Source: an uncultured Cyclobacteriaceae bacterium
GTDB lineage: Bacteria > Bacteroidota > Bacteroidia > Cytophagales > Cyclobacteriaceae
NCBI GenBank assembly: GCA_943788235.1
Contig: CALSPM010000006.1
Span: 62,001 to 126,000 of the forward strand
DNA length: 64,000 nucleotides
Direction of reading: 5' to 3'
Shown here: in pieces, positions 8,069 to 15,739 of the stretch
Position numbering within the stretch: position 1 is the stretch's first letter
Layout: each line of letters opens with the position of its first letter
The notes under the pieces: model-generated
Database searches by the model: none
Told to the model about the DNA's origin: nothing
What the model saw: only the letters and a program-made list of their open reading frames with translations
Translations under genes and position numbers: made by a program

Positions 8069-10039
8069 ATGAGATTTTTTTATAAGTTTTTAATTTTGTT
8101 TTTAATGAGTGGTTGTACTTCTCCTGCTACTCAATTAATTAAAGGGGATTATGACGGTATGATCGCCAAATACGGGAAGTATATGAAAACTAATGATGGT
8201 GTAACTAACTATCAGATCGCTGAAGCTTATCGACTTTCCAATAGAATCAAAAATGCCGAACCGTTCTACGCTTCAGCTCTAAAGTCAGGGATTGATCAAG
8301 ATGGTGCTTATTATTACTATGCTCGTTCCTTAAAAGCCAATCAAAAGTATGATGAGGCTCGTGAAGTTTTAAGTGATGCTTTGCCCAAAGTCAAGGACGA
8401 GTTGATTTTTCAATTAATCACCTACGAAATAGATGGGCTGGCCTCCTTGGATGACATGTATGGAGCTGAAACTTTTTTTAGAACCAAGAATTTGGAGGAA
8501 ATTAATACCCCAGGAGCAGAATATGGGCCCATTTTTCAAAACGGGAGGCTTTATTTCACTTCTAATCGGGATGGGGGTAAAATTTATAAAAGCACAGGAA
8601 CTCCCTTTACCGATATCTATAGTGTGGAGACGAAGGGTGCTAAAGTAGCTGTAAGAACCCTGACCCCACTGGATCCTATCATCAATGACCCCTTGGTCAA
8701 CGAGGGATCGCTTGCTTTAGCTGCCAATGGGAAGTACTTATTATTCGCAAGAGGCAATTCCGGAAAGGCCAGTGGGACACTTGAGGTCAATATTTTTGCT
8801 TCCCGATACCGCAATGGTAAGTGGGGAACCCCTCAGGCTCTGAACCTTAATGACCCCAATGCCTATGATGGTACTCCGGCACTAAACAAGGAAGGAAATA
8901 CTTTGTATTTTGCCTCTAATAGAACAGGGGGCTTTGGAGGGGCAGATCTTTACTCTGCACAATTAGATCGAAGAGGAAGATGGGTAGATGTGCGAAACTT
9001 AGGATCTGAAATCAATACGCCAGGCAATGAGATGTTTCCCTTTATTTCCGAATCAGGGGTCTTGTATTTTTCTTCGGATGGTCATCCTGGCTTTGGTAAC
9101 CTTGATGTCTTTAAGGCGACGAGGATGGGAGGCTCTATGATTATAGAAAACTTAAGAACCCCGATGAATTCTTCTGCTGATGATTTTGGATTTTATGAAT
9201 ACAATCTTACCCGAGGCTTCTTTTCTTCAAATAGACCGGGCGGGAAAGGGGATGATGACATTTATACTTTTGTTAACGATGATCCTGATTTGAAGATCAT
9301 CAATTATTTTTTAACGGGGAATACCCTGTCCAAGGATGATGGTGGAGCGGCTATTAAAGTATCAAATACGAAGGTTTCTTTAATTTCAGAAGAGGGTCAA
9401 ATATTGGATGAATTTTTTACTAGAGAAGATGGTGCGTATAAGTTCCGAGTTTATGCAAAGGAAAATTATAATATTAGGGTTGAAAAGCCTTCTTATTTTA
9501 CTGCTAGAAAAGCATTTTCTACTGTTGGTAGAAGTATTCGAAGAGATACGCTTACCCAATTTCAGACCGATATTATCTTTGAGTTGGATGTTGAATTAGA
9601 TCAAATCGTGATTGAGAAAACAATTGTGCTCAATAATATTTATTACGATTTAGATAAAGCCGAAATACGTACAGATGCATCCTTTATGCTCGACAGTTTG
9701 GTACTGATTTTGGAGGATAATCCTGAGATTTATATTGAATTAGGCTCTCATACCGATGACAGGAATACGGATGTTTATAATTTAGATTTATCGCAGCGGC
9801 GAGCCAAATCAGCAGTTGACTACTTGATTGGTCGTGGCATTCAGTCGAAAAGAGTTTTGGCCAAAGGTTACGGGGAGTCAAAATTAATTATTGAAAATGC
9901 GCAAACAGAAGCAGATCATCAGATTAATCGGCGTACCGAATTTAAAGTATTGAAATATGATTTTCAGGAGATTGAAACAGAAGAGGAATCTGTGGATGAA
10001 TATGAGCGATTCTTTGATAATGATCAGGATAATGAATAG
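8069..10039 (+). CDS. PorE-like OmpA-family lipoprotein with TPR, propeller and regulatory domains
   Basis: 656 residues from the ATG at 8069. An upstream frame opens at 7970, but MRFFYKFLILFLMSGC is a clear lipoprotein signal with cysteine at residue 16, so 8069 is preferred. Order of domains: TPR-like repeats (about 30-140), a PD40/WD40-like propeller with repeated YFTSNRDGG, YFASNRTGG and YFSSDGHPG blades (about 160-420), a carboxypeptidase-regulatory-like fold (about 440-510), and a C-terminal OmpA domain (NNIYYDLDKAEI, ELGSHTDDRNT, LSQRRAKSAVDYL, KGYGESKL) that binds peptidoglycan. This is the architecture of PorE, an accessory protein of type IX secretion in Porphyromonas gingivalis. 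Cytophagales carry several paralogues, so a T9SS role is an inference. Confidence 0.85.
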   Translation: MRFFYKFLILFLMSGCTSPATQLIKGDYDGMIAKYGKYMKTNDGVTNYQIAEAYRLSNRIKNAEPFYASALKSGIDQDGAYYYYARSLKANQKYDEAREVLSDALPKVKDELIFQLITYEIDGLASLDDMYGAETFFRTKNLEEINTPGAEYGPIFQNGRLYFTSNRDGGKIYKSTGTPFTDIYSVETKGAKVAVRTLTPLDPIINDPLVNEGSLALAANGKYLLFARGNSGKASGTLEVNIFASRYRNGKWGTPQALNLNDPNAYDGTPALNKEGNTLYFASNRTGGFGGADLYSAQLDRRGRWVDVRNLGSEINTPGNEMFPFISESGVLYFSSDGHPGFGNLDVFKATRMGGSMIIENLRTPMNSSADDFGFYEYNLTRGFFSSNRPGGKGDDDIYTFVNDDPDLKIINYFLTGNTLSKDDGGAAIKVSNTKVSLISEEGQILDEFFTREDGAYKFRVYAKENYNIRVEKPSYFTARKAFSTVGRSIRRDTLTQFQTDIIFELDVELDQIVIEKTIVLNNIYYDLDKAEIRTDASFMLDSLVLILEDNPEIYIELGSHTDDRNTDVYNLDLSQRRAKSAVDYLIGRGIQSKRVLAKGYGESKLIIENAQTEADHQINRRTEFKVLKYDFQEIETEEESVDEYERFFDNDQDNE

Positions 10040-10081
10040 CGATGATCCGGCGGTTCGTTGCTCGGGTCTTATTTTATTTAT

Positions 10082-11245
10082 ATGACCTTATTCTTCGCTC
10101 ATTTTAAATTTTATTTTTCTAATACCTACAGTCGCGTTCTGGGATTGCTTTTTGTTGCCAACAGTTTTGTGTTTGGAAATTGGGTCGCAAGAATACCGGA
10201 TATAAAAGAAAGTCTAGGGCTGACAGATGCGGCTTTGGGTATGGGACTCCTAGGAGCACCCTTGGGGTCTATCTTGGTCATGCCTTTTACTGGTTGGCTT
10301 GTTTCCTTGATAGGTCTTGGACGTTCCTTGTATCTTTTTTCTGCTCTTTTGCTTCTTTCTCCAATTATGTTGGCCAGCATAACTTCATTTAATAGCCTCT
10401 TGGCTTGCTTAATATATCTTGGGATTACTGAGGGCTTAATGGGGGTGGTTATCAATGCCGCTGCTAATGGAGTTGAAAGAAAATTAGAAAGGCCTATTAT
10501 GTCTACCTGTCATGGGATGTGGAGTTTGGGTGCGATGATTGGTGCAGTATTGGGAAGTATCATCGTAGGCCTAAAAATAGCTTTGGCACCTCATTTAATA
10601 ATAATTTCCATAGGGGTACTGATTCCTCTATTATTGAGCCCTAAGATGATCAAGATATTTGACGCGTTGCCGGTTCCTGAGCTAAAGAAAAGGTTCCAAA
10701 TGCCTAATATGGCACTTTTAGCCATTTCATTTGCTGCTTTTAGTATTTTTTTAAACGAGGGAGCCATCGCAGACTGGAGTGCGGTTTACCTGCGTGAGAC
10801 ACTGAAAAGTAACCCTTATCTGGTAGGGATGGCTTATGCAGGTTACGCCATGTTAATGGCAGCAGGCAGGTTTACGGGGGATATGCTTATTCCAAAGTTT
10901 GGTAAGAAAAAGCTGGTCATAGGTGGGGGACTATTATCAGCCCTCAGTATGTCAGCCCTTTTGATCTTACACGATCCGTGGGCAGCCATTGTGGGATTTT
11001 CTCTAGTGGGTTTAGGGTTTTCATGTATTGTTCCCATTTTGTATTCTTCTGCAGCCAATGAACCAGGATACACGGCAGAATCGGCCATTGCGGTAGTATC
11101 AACCATAAGCTTTACAGGATTTTTTATAGGGCCTCCGATCATTGGTTTTATCTCAGAGCAGTATGGATTATCTTTAGCTTTGGTATTGGTTGTTGGACTG
11201 TCAATAATGATTAGCGCAATAGGGGCCATGATTCAATTTAAGTAG
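10082..11245 (+). CDS. MFS transporter, YbjJ/FucP-like
   Basis: 387 residues with about twelve hydrophobic segments. The start at ATG 10082 (MTLFFAHFKFYF) is preferred over an in-frame TTG at 10058. The motif NSFVFGNWVARIPDIKESLGL before a long hydrophobic repeat is typical of the YbjJ-like branch, and GYAMLMAAGRFTGDMLIPKFG in the second half corresponds to the MFS loop motif. Substrate unknown. It follows the PorE-like gene by 42 bases and precedes purM by 27. Confidence 0.82.
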   Translation: MTLFFAHFKFYFSNTYSRVLGLLFVANSFVFGNWVARIPDIKESLGLTDAALGMGLLGAPLGSILVMPFTGWLVSLIGLGRSLYLFSALLLLSPIMLASITSFNSLLACLIYLGITEGLMGVVINAAANGVERKLERPIMSTCHGMWSLGAMIGAVLGSIIVGLKIALAPHLIIISIGVLIPLLLSPKMIKIFDALPVPELKKRFQMPNMALLAISFAAFSIFLNEGAIADWSAVYLRETLKSNPYLVGMAYAGYAMLMAAGRFTGDMLIPKFGKKKLVIGGGLLSALSMSALLILHDPWAAIVGFSLVGLGFSCIVPILYSSAANEPGYTAESAIAVVSTISFTGFFIGPPIIGFISEQYGLSLALVLVVGLSIMISAIGAMIQFK

Positions 11246-11272
11246 CCATATTTGTAATTTATAAAATATATC

Positions 11273-12439
11273 ATGACTAATAGGTACGCACAACGAGGAG
11301 TTTCAGCCGTCAAAGAAGATGTTCACAGGGCGATTGAACATATAGATAAGGGCCTTTTCCCTAAAGCTTTTTGCAAAATAGTCCCTGATGTGCTAACAAG
11401 GAATAAGGATTACTGTGCCATTATGCACGCAGATGGGGCAGGAACCAAGTCTTCTCTTGCTTATATGTACTGGAAAGAAACAGGGGATATGTCTGTTTGG
11501 AAAGGAATTGCTCAGGATGCGGTGGTCATGAATACGGATGATCTGCTGTGCGTGGGCTGTACTGAAAATATTTTGTTATCAAGCACTATCGGTAGAAACA
11601 AAAATAAAATACCCGGAGAGGTAATTGCTGCAATAATCGAGGGGACAGAAGAAGTGCTAGAAATGTTGAGAAATCAAGGGGTTGATATCATTTCAACAGG
11701 TGGTGAAACGGCCGATGTCGGAGACTTGGTTCGAACCCTTATTGTGGACAGTACCGTGACGGCAAGAATGGCCAGGAGTAAAGTTATTGATAACGATCAC
11801 ATTGTACCGGGCGATGTTATCGTAGGCCTTTCTTCTTTTGGACAGGCGAGCTATGAGTCAGCCTATAATGGAGGCATGGGAAGCAATGGCCTTACCTCAG
11901 CGCGACATGATGTGTTTTCAAAGGTTTACCAATCAAAATATCCTGAAGCTTTTGATCCATCGGTACCGATGGATCTAATTTTCAGTGGATCCAAACGCCT
12001 CATAGATCCGGTAAAAAACACGAGTTTGGATGCAGGAAAACTGGTATTGTCTCCAACCCGTACGTATGCTCCCATCATTAAGGCCATTTTAACTGAGCAC
12101 CATGATCAAATTCATGGAATGATCCATTGTAGTGGAGGTGGCCAAACCAAGATTATGCATTTTGTTGATCAATTAAAAATTATTAAAAATAATCTTTTTG
12201 AAGTACCTCCTCTATTTTCTTTAATTCAAAACGAGAGTACTACGAGTTGGCGTGAAATGTATCAGGTGTTTAATATGGGTCATAGATTTGAGCTTTATGT
12301 TCCCGAAGAAGTAGTTGATGACCTTATTGAAATTTCAGAATCTTTCAATGTTCAGGCACAAGTGGTGGGACATGTAGAGGCAGCGCCTACCAAGGAGCTG
12401 CTTATACAAACGGCTATGGGCTCCTTCGAATACCATTAG
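11273..12439 (+). CDS. purM: Phosphoribosylformylglycinamidine cyclo-ligase (AIR synthase)
   Basis: 388 residues. It converts FGAM and ATP to aminoimidazole ribonucleotide in purine synthesis. Seen: MHADGAGTKSSLAYMYWK near residue 50, WKGIAQDAVVMNTDDLLCVG and ISTGGETADVGDLV (the PurM ATP-grasp-unrelated fold), and GMIHCSGGGQTKIMHF in the C-terminal half. It is longer than E. coli PurM (about 345) as is usual for the Bacteroidetes branch. No other purine gene is adjacent. Confidence 0.88.
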   Translation: MTNRYAQRGVSAVKEDVHRAIEHIDKGLFPKAFCKIVPDVLTRNKDYCAIMHADGAGTKSSLAYMYWKETGDMSVWKGIAQDAVVMNTDDLLCVGCTENILLSSTIGRNKNKIPGEVIAAIIEGTEEVLEMLRNQGVDIISTGGETADVGDLVRTLIVDSTVTARMARSKVIDNDHIVPGDVIVGLSSFGQASYESAYNGGMGSNGLTSARHDVFSKVYQSKYPEAFDPSVPMDLIFSGSKRLIDPVKNTSLDAGKLVLSPTRTYAPIIKAILTEHHDQIHGMIHCSGGGQTKIMHFVDQLKIIKNNLFEVPPLFSLIQNESTTSWREMYQVFNMGHRFELYVPEEVVDDLIEISESFNVQAQVVGHVEAAPTKELLIQTAMGSFEYH

Positions 12440-12443
12440 CGGA

Positions 12444-12790
12444 TTAATAAAAAGCATCTTCAAGATGGATAATCGTTTCATCTGAGACCAAAATACTGAT
12501 GATATTAAAGTGGATGTCCTTTTTCTAATGGATTTAGTGAATATAAGCATCGGCAGTTTGGATAATATTTTTCTTTTGTCTTTTAGAAACAAAATCTTCA
12601 GGATTTCCGTAACTATCATTTTTCCGATACTTCACTTCAATAAAAACTAATAATTGGTTGGATGAGATACCAATTAAATCTGTTTCACCCCGCTTATAAC
12701 GATAGTTTTCTTCTATAATCTTTATGCCTACAGTTCTAGATGTTTTTTGGCTAAGGCTTCCCCTAATTTTCCTTTAACTTTGTTTTCCAA
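12444..12790 (-). pseudogene. Decayed YraN-family endonuclease-like protein (UPF0102)
   Basis: On the minus strand, from a possible TTG at 12790, NKVKGKLGEALAKKHLE is followed by a shift and then GIKIIEENYRYKRGETDLIG, LLVFIEVKYRKNDSYGNPED and FVSKRQKKNIIQTADAYIH. These are the diagnostic YraN motifs (restriction-endonuclease-like fold, E-x-D...E-V-K). Two stops (TAA and TAG) lie in the next five codons, then KKDIHFNIISIL and HLEDAFY end at the TAA at 12444-12446. One frameshift, two stops and the lack of an ATG indicate a pseudogene and not a single read error. It fills the gap between purM and manA. Confidence 0.75.
12775..12782 (+). promoter_or_regulatory. Candidate -7 promoter box of manA
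   Basis: TAACTTTG matches TAnnTTTG and lies 22 bases before the manA ATG at 12805. It sits inside the 5' end of the yraN relic, on the opposite strand. Confidence 0.4.
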
Positions 12791-12804
12791 AATGAAGATT
12801 CTTT

Positions 12805-13779
12805 ATGGCGTATCCATTAAAATTTAAAACCATATATAAAGATAAGATTTGGGGTGGAAATAAGATTAAAAATCTCCTAAATAAAGATTACGGCGACTTG
12901 CCTAACTGCGGGGAGACTTGGGAGCTTTCTGCAGTACCTGGAGACATCTCTGTGGTTAGTAATGGTCTTTGGAGAGGCCAGGATCTTAAATCGCTATTAG
13001 TACAACACGGGGCTGCCATTATGGGGGTAAAATTATATGAGGAATTTGGTACAGACTTCCCTTTGTTGTTTAAATTTATTGATGCAAATCAGGATCTTTC
13101 AATTCAAGTGCATCCAGATGATTCATTGGCCAAAAAACGGCATCAAGGCTTGGGTAAAACTGAAATGTGGTATGTGTTGCAAGCGGATTCAAAAGCCTCA
13201 CTGATTACCGGTTTTAATCGACCAATGTCTCAAGGGGAGTATTTAAAAAAGTTTGAATCAGGAAATTTAATGGAAATTCTGAATCAAGAGCAAGTAGCCA
13301 AAGGGGATGTTTTTTTCTTACCTGCAGGTCGGATACATACCATTGGCAAAGGGTTGTTAATTGCTGAAATACAGCAAACCTCAGATATCACCTATCGAAT
13401 TCATGATTTCGGCCGTACAGATGATCAAGGAAATGAGCGGGACTTACACATTGAAGAATCATTGGAAGCCATCGATTACACCTATCAATCAAATTATAAA
13501 ACCAGCTATGATGAGGAATCCAATAAACGGGTCTCATTGGTTACATGTCCTTACTTTGTGACGAACAAACTGAGCTTAACCGATAAAAAAACATTAAAGG
13601 CACCTCAAATAGCAGGATTCAAAATATATATGTGTATTGGGGGCTCAGCTAAAATAGTTAATGGTGATGAAGAGACTCTTTTAGTAAAAGGGGAAACGGT
13701 TTTGATACCTGCTATGTTATCAACTTATGAAATTAAAGCGGATGCTGAAGTTATACTTTTGGAAACCTATATCGCATAA
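12805..13779 (+). CDS. manA: Mannose-6-phosphate isomerase, class I
   Basis: 324 residues. Interconverts fructose 6-phosphate and mannose 6-phosphate. Cupin metal-site motifs seen: IQVHPDDSLAKKRH and LGKTEMWYVL (about residues 100-125) and FFLPAGRIHTIGKG (about 172-185), with the family start FKTIYKDKIWGG and ETWELSAVPG. This is the short form typical of Firmicutes and Bacteroidetes. Its stop overlaps the lipB ATG (TAATG), so the two are likely cotranscribed. Confidence 0.93.
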   Translation: MAYPLKFKTIYKDKIWGGNKIKNLLNKDYGDLPNCGETWELSAVPGDISVVSNGLWRGQDLKSLLVQHGAAIMGVKLYEEFGTDFPLLFKFIDANQDLSIQVHPDDSLAKKRHQGLGKTEMWYVLQADSKASLITGFNRPMSQGEYLKKFESGNLMEILNQEQVAKGDVFFLPAGRIHTIGKGLLIAEIQQTSDITYRIHDFGRTDDQGNERDLHIEESLEAIDYTYQSNYKTSYDEESNKRVSLVTCPYFVTNKLSLTDKKTLKAPQIAGFKIYMCIGGSAKIVNGDEETLLVKGETVLIPAMLSTYEIKADAEVILLETYIA

Positions 13780-14507
13780 TGCAAAACAAAGTTGTAGAAT
13801 TTCGGCATTTGGGATTACTTGATTATCAAAAGGCGCTTGATTATCAAGAAAAGCTATTCAAGAAGACCATAGATTTAAAAATTAAAAACAGAAATCAGCC
13901 TCCAGATGCCCAAGAAGTTACGCCCAACTATTTGCTTTTCTTGTATCATCCTCACGTTTATACATTAGGTAAAAGTGGGAAAGAGGATCATTTGCTATTA
14001 GATAAAGAGGGACTGCTTGAAAAGAAAGCGACCTATCACCGCATCAGCCGAGGAGGGGACATCACTTATCATGGGCCCGGTCAAATTTTAGGATATCCAA
14101 TCCTAGATTTGGATAATTTTTTTACTGATATTCATAAATATCTTAGGTTTTTGGAGGAGGCGGTGATTAGAACTTTGGCCTCTTATAATATGATAGCTGG
14201 GCGAATTGAAGGATTGACGGGAGTTTGGCTGGATGTAAATGACCCTCATAAAGCACGAAAAATATGTGCCTTTGGCGTCAAGTCGAGTAGATGGGTAACC
14301 ATGCATGGACTGGCTTTAAATGTAAATGTAGATCTTGAGTATTTCAAAAATATTATTCCTTGTGGTATTGATGATAAAGCGGTTACCTCAATGCATCAAG
14401 AACTAGGGAGACTTGTACCACTGAATGAAGTCGAAGATAGATTGCGTCAACATATTTCAGAACTTTTTCAAATGCGATGGAAAGAGGATTCTCCTGCAAT
14501 GGAATAG
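13779..14507 (+). CDS. lipB: Octanoyl-[acyl-carrier-protein]-protein N-octanoyltransferase
   Basis: 242 residues. Transfers octanoate from acyl carrier protein to lipoyl domains, the first step of protein lipoylation. Seen: RISRGGDITYHGPGQILGYPI (about 89-108), the lysine region KICAFGVKSSRWVTMHGLAL and the catalytic cysteine in NIIPCGI. An added segment near residue 40 (RNQPPDAQEVTPNYLLF) is usual in Bacteroidetes. It starts within the manA stop codon. Confidence 0.94.
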   Translation: MQNKVVEFRHLGLLDYQKALDYQEKLFKKTIDLKIKNRNQPPDAQEVTPNYLLFLYHPHVYTLGKSGKEDHLLLDKEGLLEKKATYHRISRGGDITYHGPGQILGYPILDLDNFFTDIHKYLRFLEEAVIRTLASYNMIAGRIEGLTGVWLDVNDPHKARKICAFGVKSSRWVTMHGLALNVNVDLEYFKNIIPCGIDDKAVTSMHQELGRLVPLNEVEDRLRQHISELFQMRWKEDSPAME

Positions 14508-14615
14508 TTCATTAGGAGTCAATCAAGAAGGATAGTTGATGATCTGATAGCATTATGTTTATCGAATCATTAATTTGACAAACTACACTCTTGTTTACTT
14601 CGAAACTCTTTTGAC

Positions 14616-14623
14616 TAATTTTG
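14616..14623 (+). promoter_or_regulatory. Candidate -7 promoter box, almost at the start codon
   Basis: TAATTTTG fits TAnnTTTG and ends only seven bases before the ATG at 14631. If used, transcription would begin at or next to the start codon, giving a leaderless or near-leaderless mRNA. Confidence 0.4.
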
Positions 14624-14630
14624 TATCTGG

Positions 14631-15014
14631 ATGAAAAAAGATATTCTTTATTTACCCGTAGAGCAAGTCGCTATGGCCATTGTTCCATCAGAGGGAACTG
14701 ACTTATGGCAAGTCTATTTAATCAACAGGAATAAAAACAATTTAGAAACGATTTTAGTTAGTTCTAAAGGGTACAATGGAGATCAACAAACTTCATTATT
14801 GCGCCATGCCATTCCCCATTTAGAAATGGGATCTTTGGCCTTAATTGAATCCATAAGTCCTGAGGTTTTTCATTTTACCAATGAATTTTGGATTAGTTTC
14901 TACATTGGGACACAAATTTATGATAAGAAATATATCTATTTACCTTCGTCGATCAATGCTTCCAACCTAAGCTACATTGAAGAGCTCAAACTAAAAGGAG
15001 TATTGCATTTATGA
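14631..15014 (+). CDS. Conserved Bacteroidetes protein of unknown function
   Basis: 127 residues, soluble, no signal peptide. MKKDILYLPVEQVAMAIVP and LWQVYLINRNK open the protein, and YLPSSINASNLSYIEELKLKG closes it. I do not recognise a characterised domain. It overlaps the exonuclease gene by ATGA, which suggests that the two act together or are translationally coupled. Confidence 0.7.
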   Translation: MKKDILYLPVEQVAMAIVPSEGTDLWQVYLINRNKNNLETILVSSKGYNGDQQTSLLRHAIPHLEMGSLALIESISPEVFHFTNEFWISFYIGTQIYDKKYIYLPSSINASNLSYIEELKLKGVLHL

Positions 15015-15736
15015 ATTTGGAATTAAAAAACTTATTGATCATTGATATTGAAACGGTGAGTGCAACCTCAACTTTTGAGACACTACCTGAACATTTGCGA
15101 CATCATTGGGAAAGAAAAGTCCTTCAGTTGCGCAATGATGATGAAAAATCAGCGAGCGATTTGTATTTTGAAAAAGCAGGAATCTTTGCCGAATTTGGAA
15201 AAATTATTGTCATCGCCGTGGGGATATTTCATGAAGTTGAGGGGGAGGCTGCCCTACGGGTTACTTCCTTTCAAGATCATGATGAGGCAAAATTGCTATA
15301 TGCGTTTAAAGTATTTTTAGAGACAAAGTTCAATCAAAAATATTTAAAATTATGTGGCCATAATGGGAAAGAATTTGATTTTCCTTTTCTGTGTCGACGT
15401 ATGATTGTCAACGAAGTACCCATTCCTCATGCCTTAAATTTATCGGGAAAAAAGCCATGGGAAGTACAGCACATCGATACCATGGACCTCTGGAAGTTTG
15501 GGGACAAAAAAAATCATACCTCTTTAGATTTATTGACGTCCTTATTTAATATCGATTCGAGTAGATCAAATATTGATGGTTCTCAAGTCAATAAGGTATA
15601 TTACAGTGATAATCAGGGTCTCATGGAGATTGTGAATTATTGTCAAGGAGATGTGATTGCCACAGCTCAAGTTTATTTAAAATTGAAAGGTTTGCCCGCG
15701 GTCAAGAAAGAGAATATTACGCGTATTGATCAATAA
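15011..15736 (+). CDS. Predicted 3'-5' exonuclease, PolB-like (DEDDy)
   Basis: 241 residues. An RNase H-like exonuclease fold: IIDIETVSAT gives the DxE motif (Exo I), LCGHNGKEFDFPFLCRR the Exo II region, HIDTMDLWKFG a conserved aspartate, and YCQGDVIATAQVY the DEDDy Exo III. It matches the family annotated as the exonuclease domain related to DNA polymerase B elongation subunit. Its target nucleic acid is unknown. It lies between a short conserved gene and rnr, three bases upstream of the latter, probably as one operon. Confidence 0.85.
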   Translation: MNLELKNLLIIDIETVSATSTFETLPEHLRHHWERKVLQLRNDDEKSASDLYFEKAGIFAEFGKIIVIAVGIFHEVEGEAALRVTSFQDHDEAKLLYAFKVFLETKFNQKYLKLCGHNGKEFDFPFLCRRMIVNEVPIPHALNLSGKKPWEVQHIDTMDLWKFGDKKNHTSLDLLTSLFNIDSSRSNIDGSQVNKVYYSDNQGLMEIVNYCQGDVIATAQVYLKLKGLPAVKKENITRIDQ

Positions 15737-15739
15737 CAT

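Noticed and set aside
10843-11229. 128-codon minus-strand open frame
   Set aside because: Shadow of the MFS transporter gene.
12335-12619. 94-codon minus-strand open frame
   Set aside because: It overlaps purM and reads the yraN relic out of frame.
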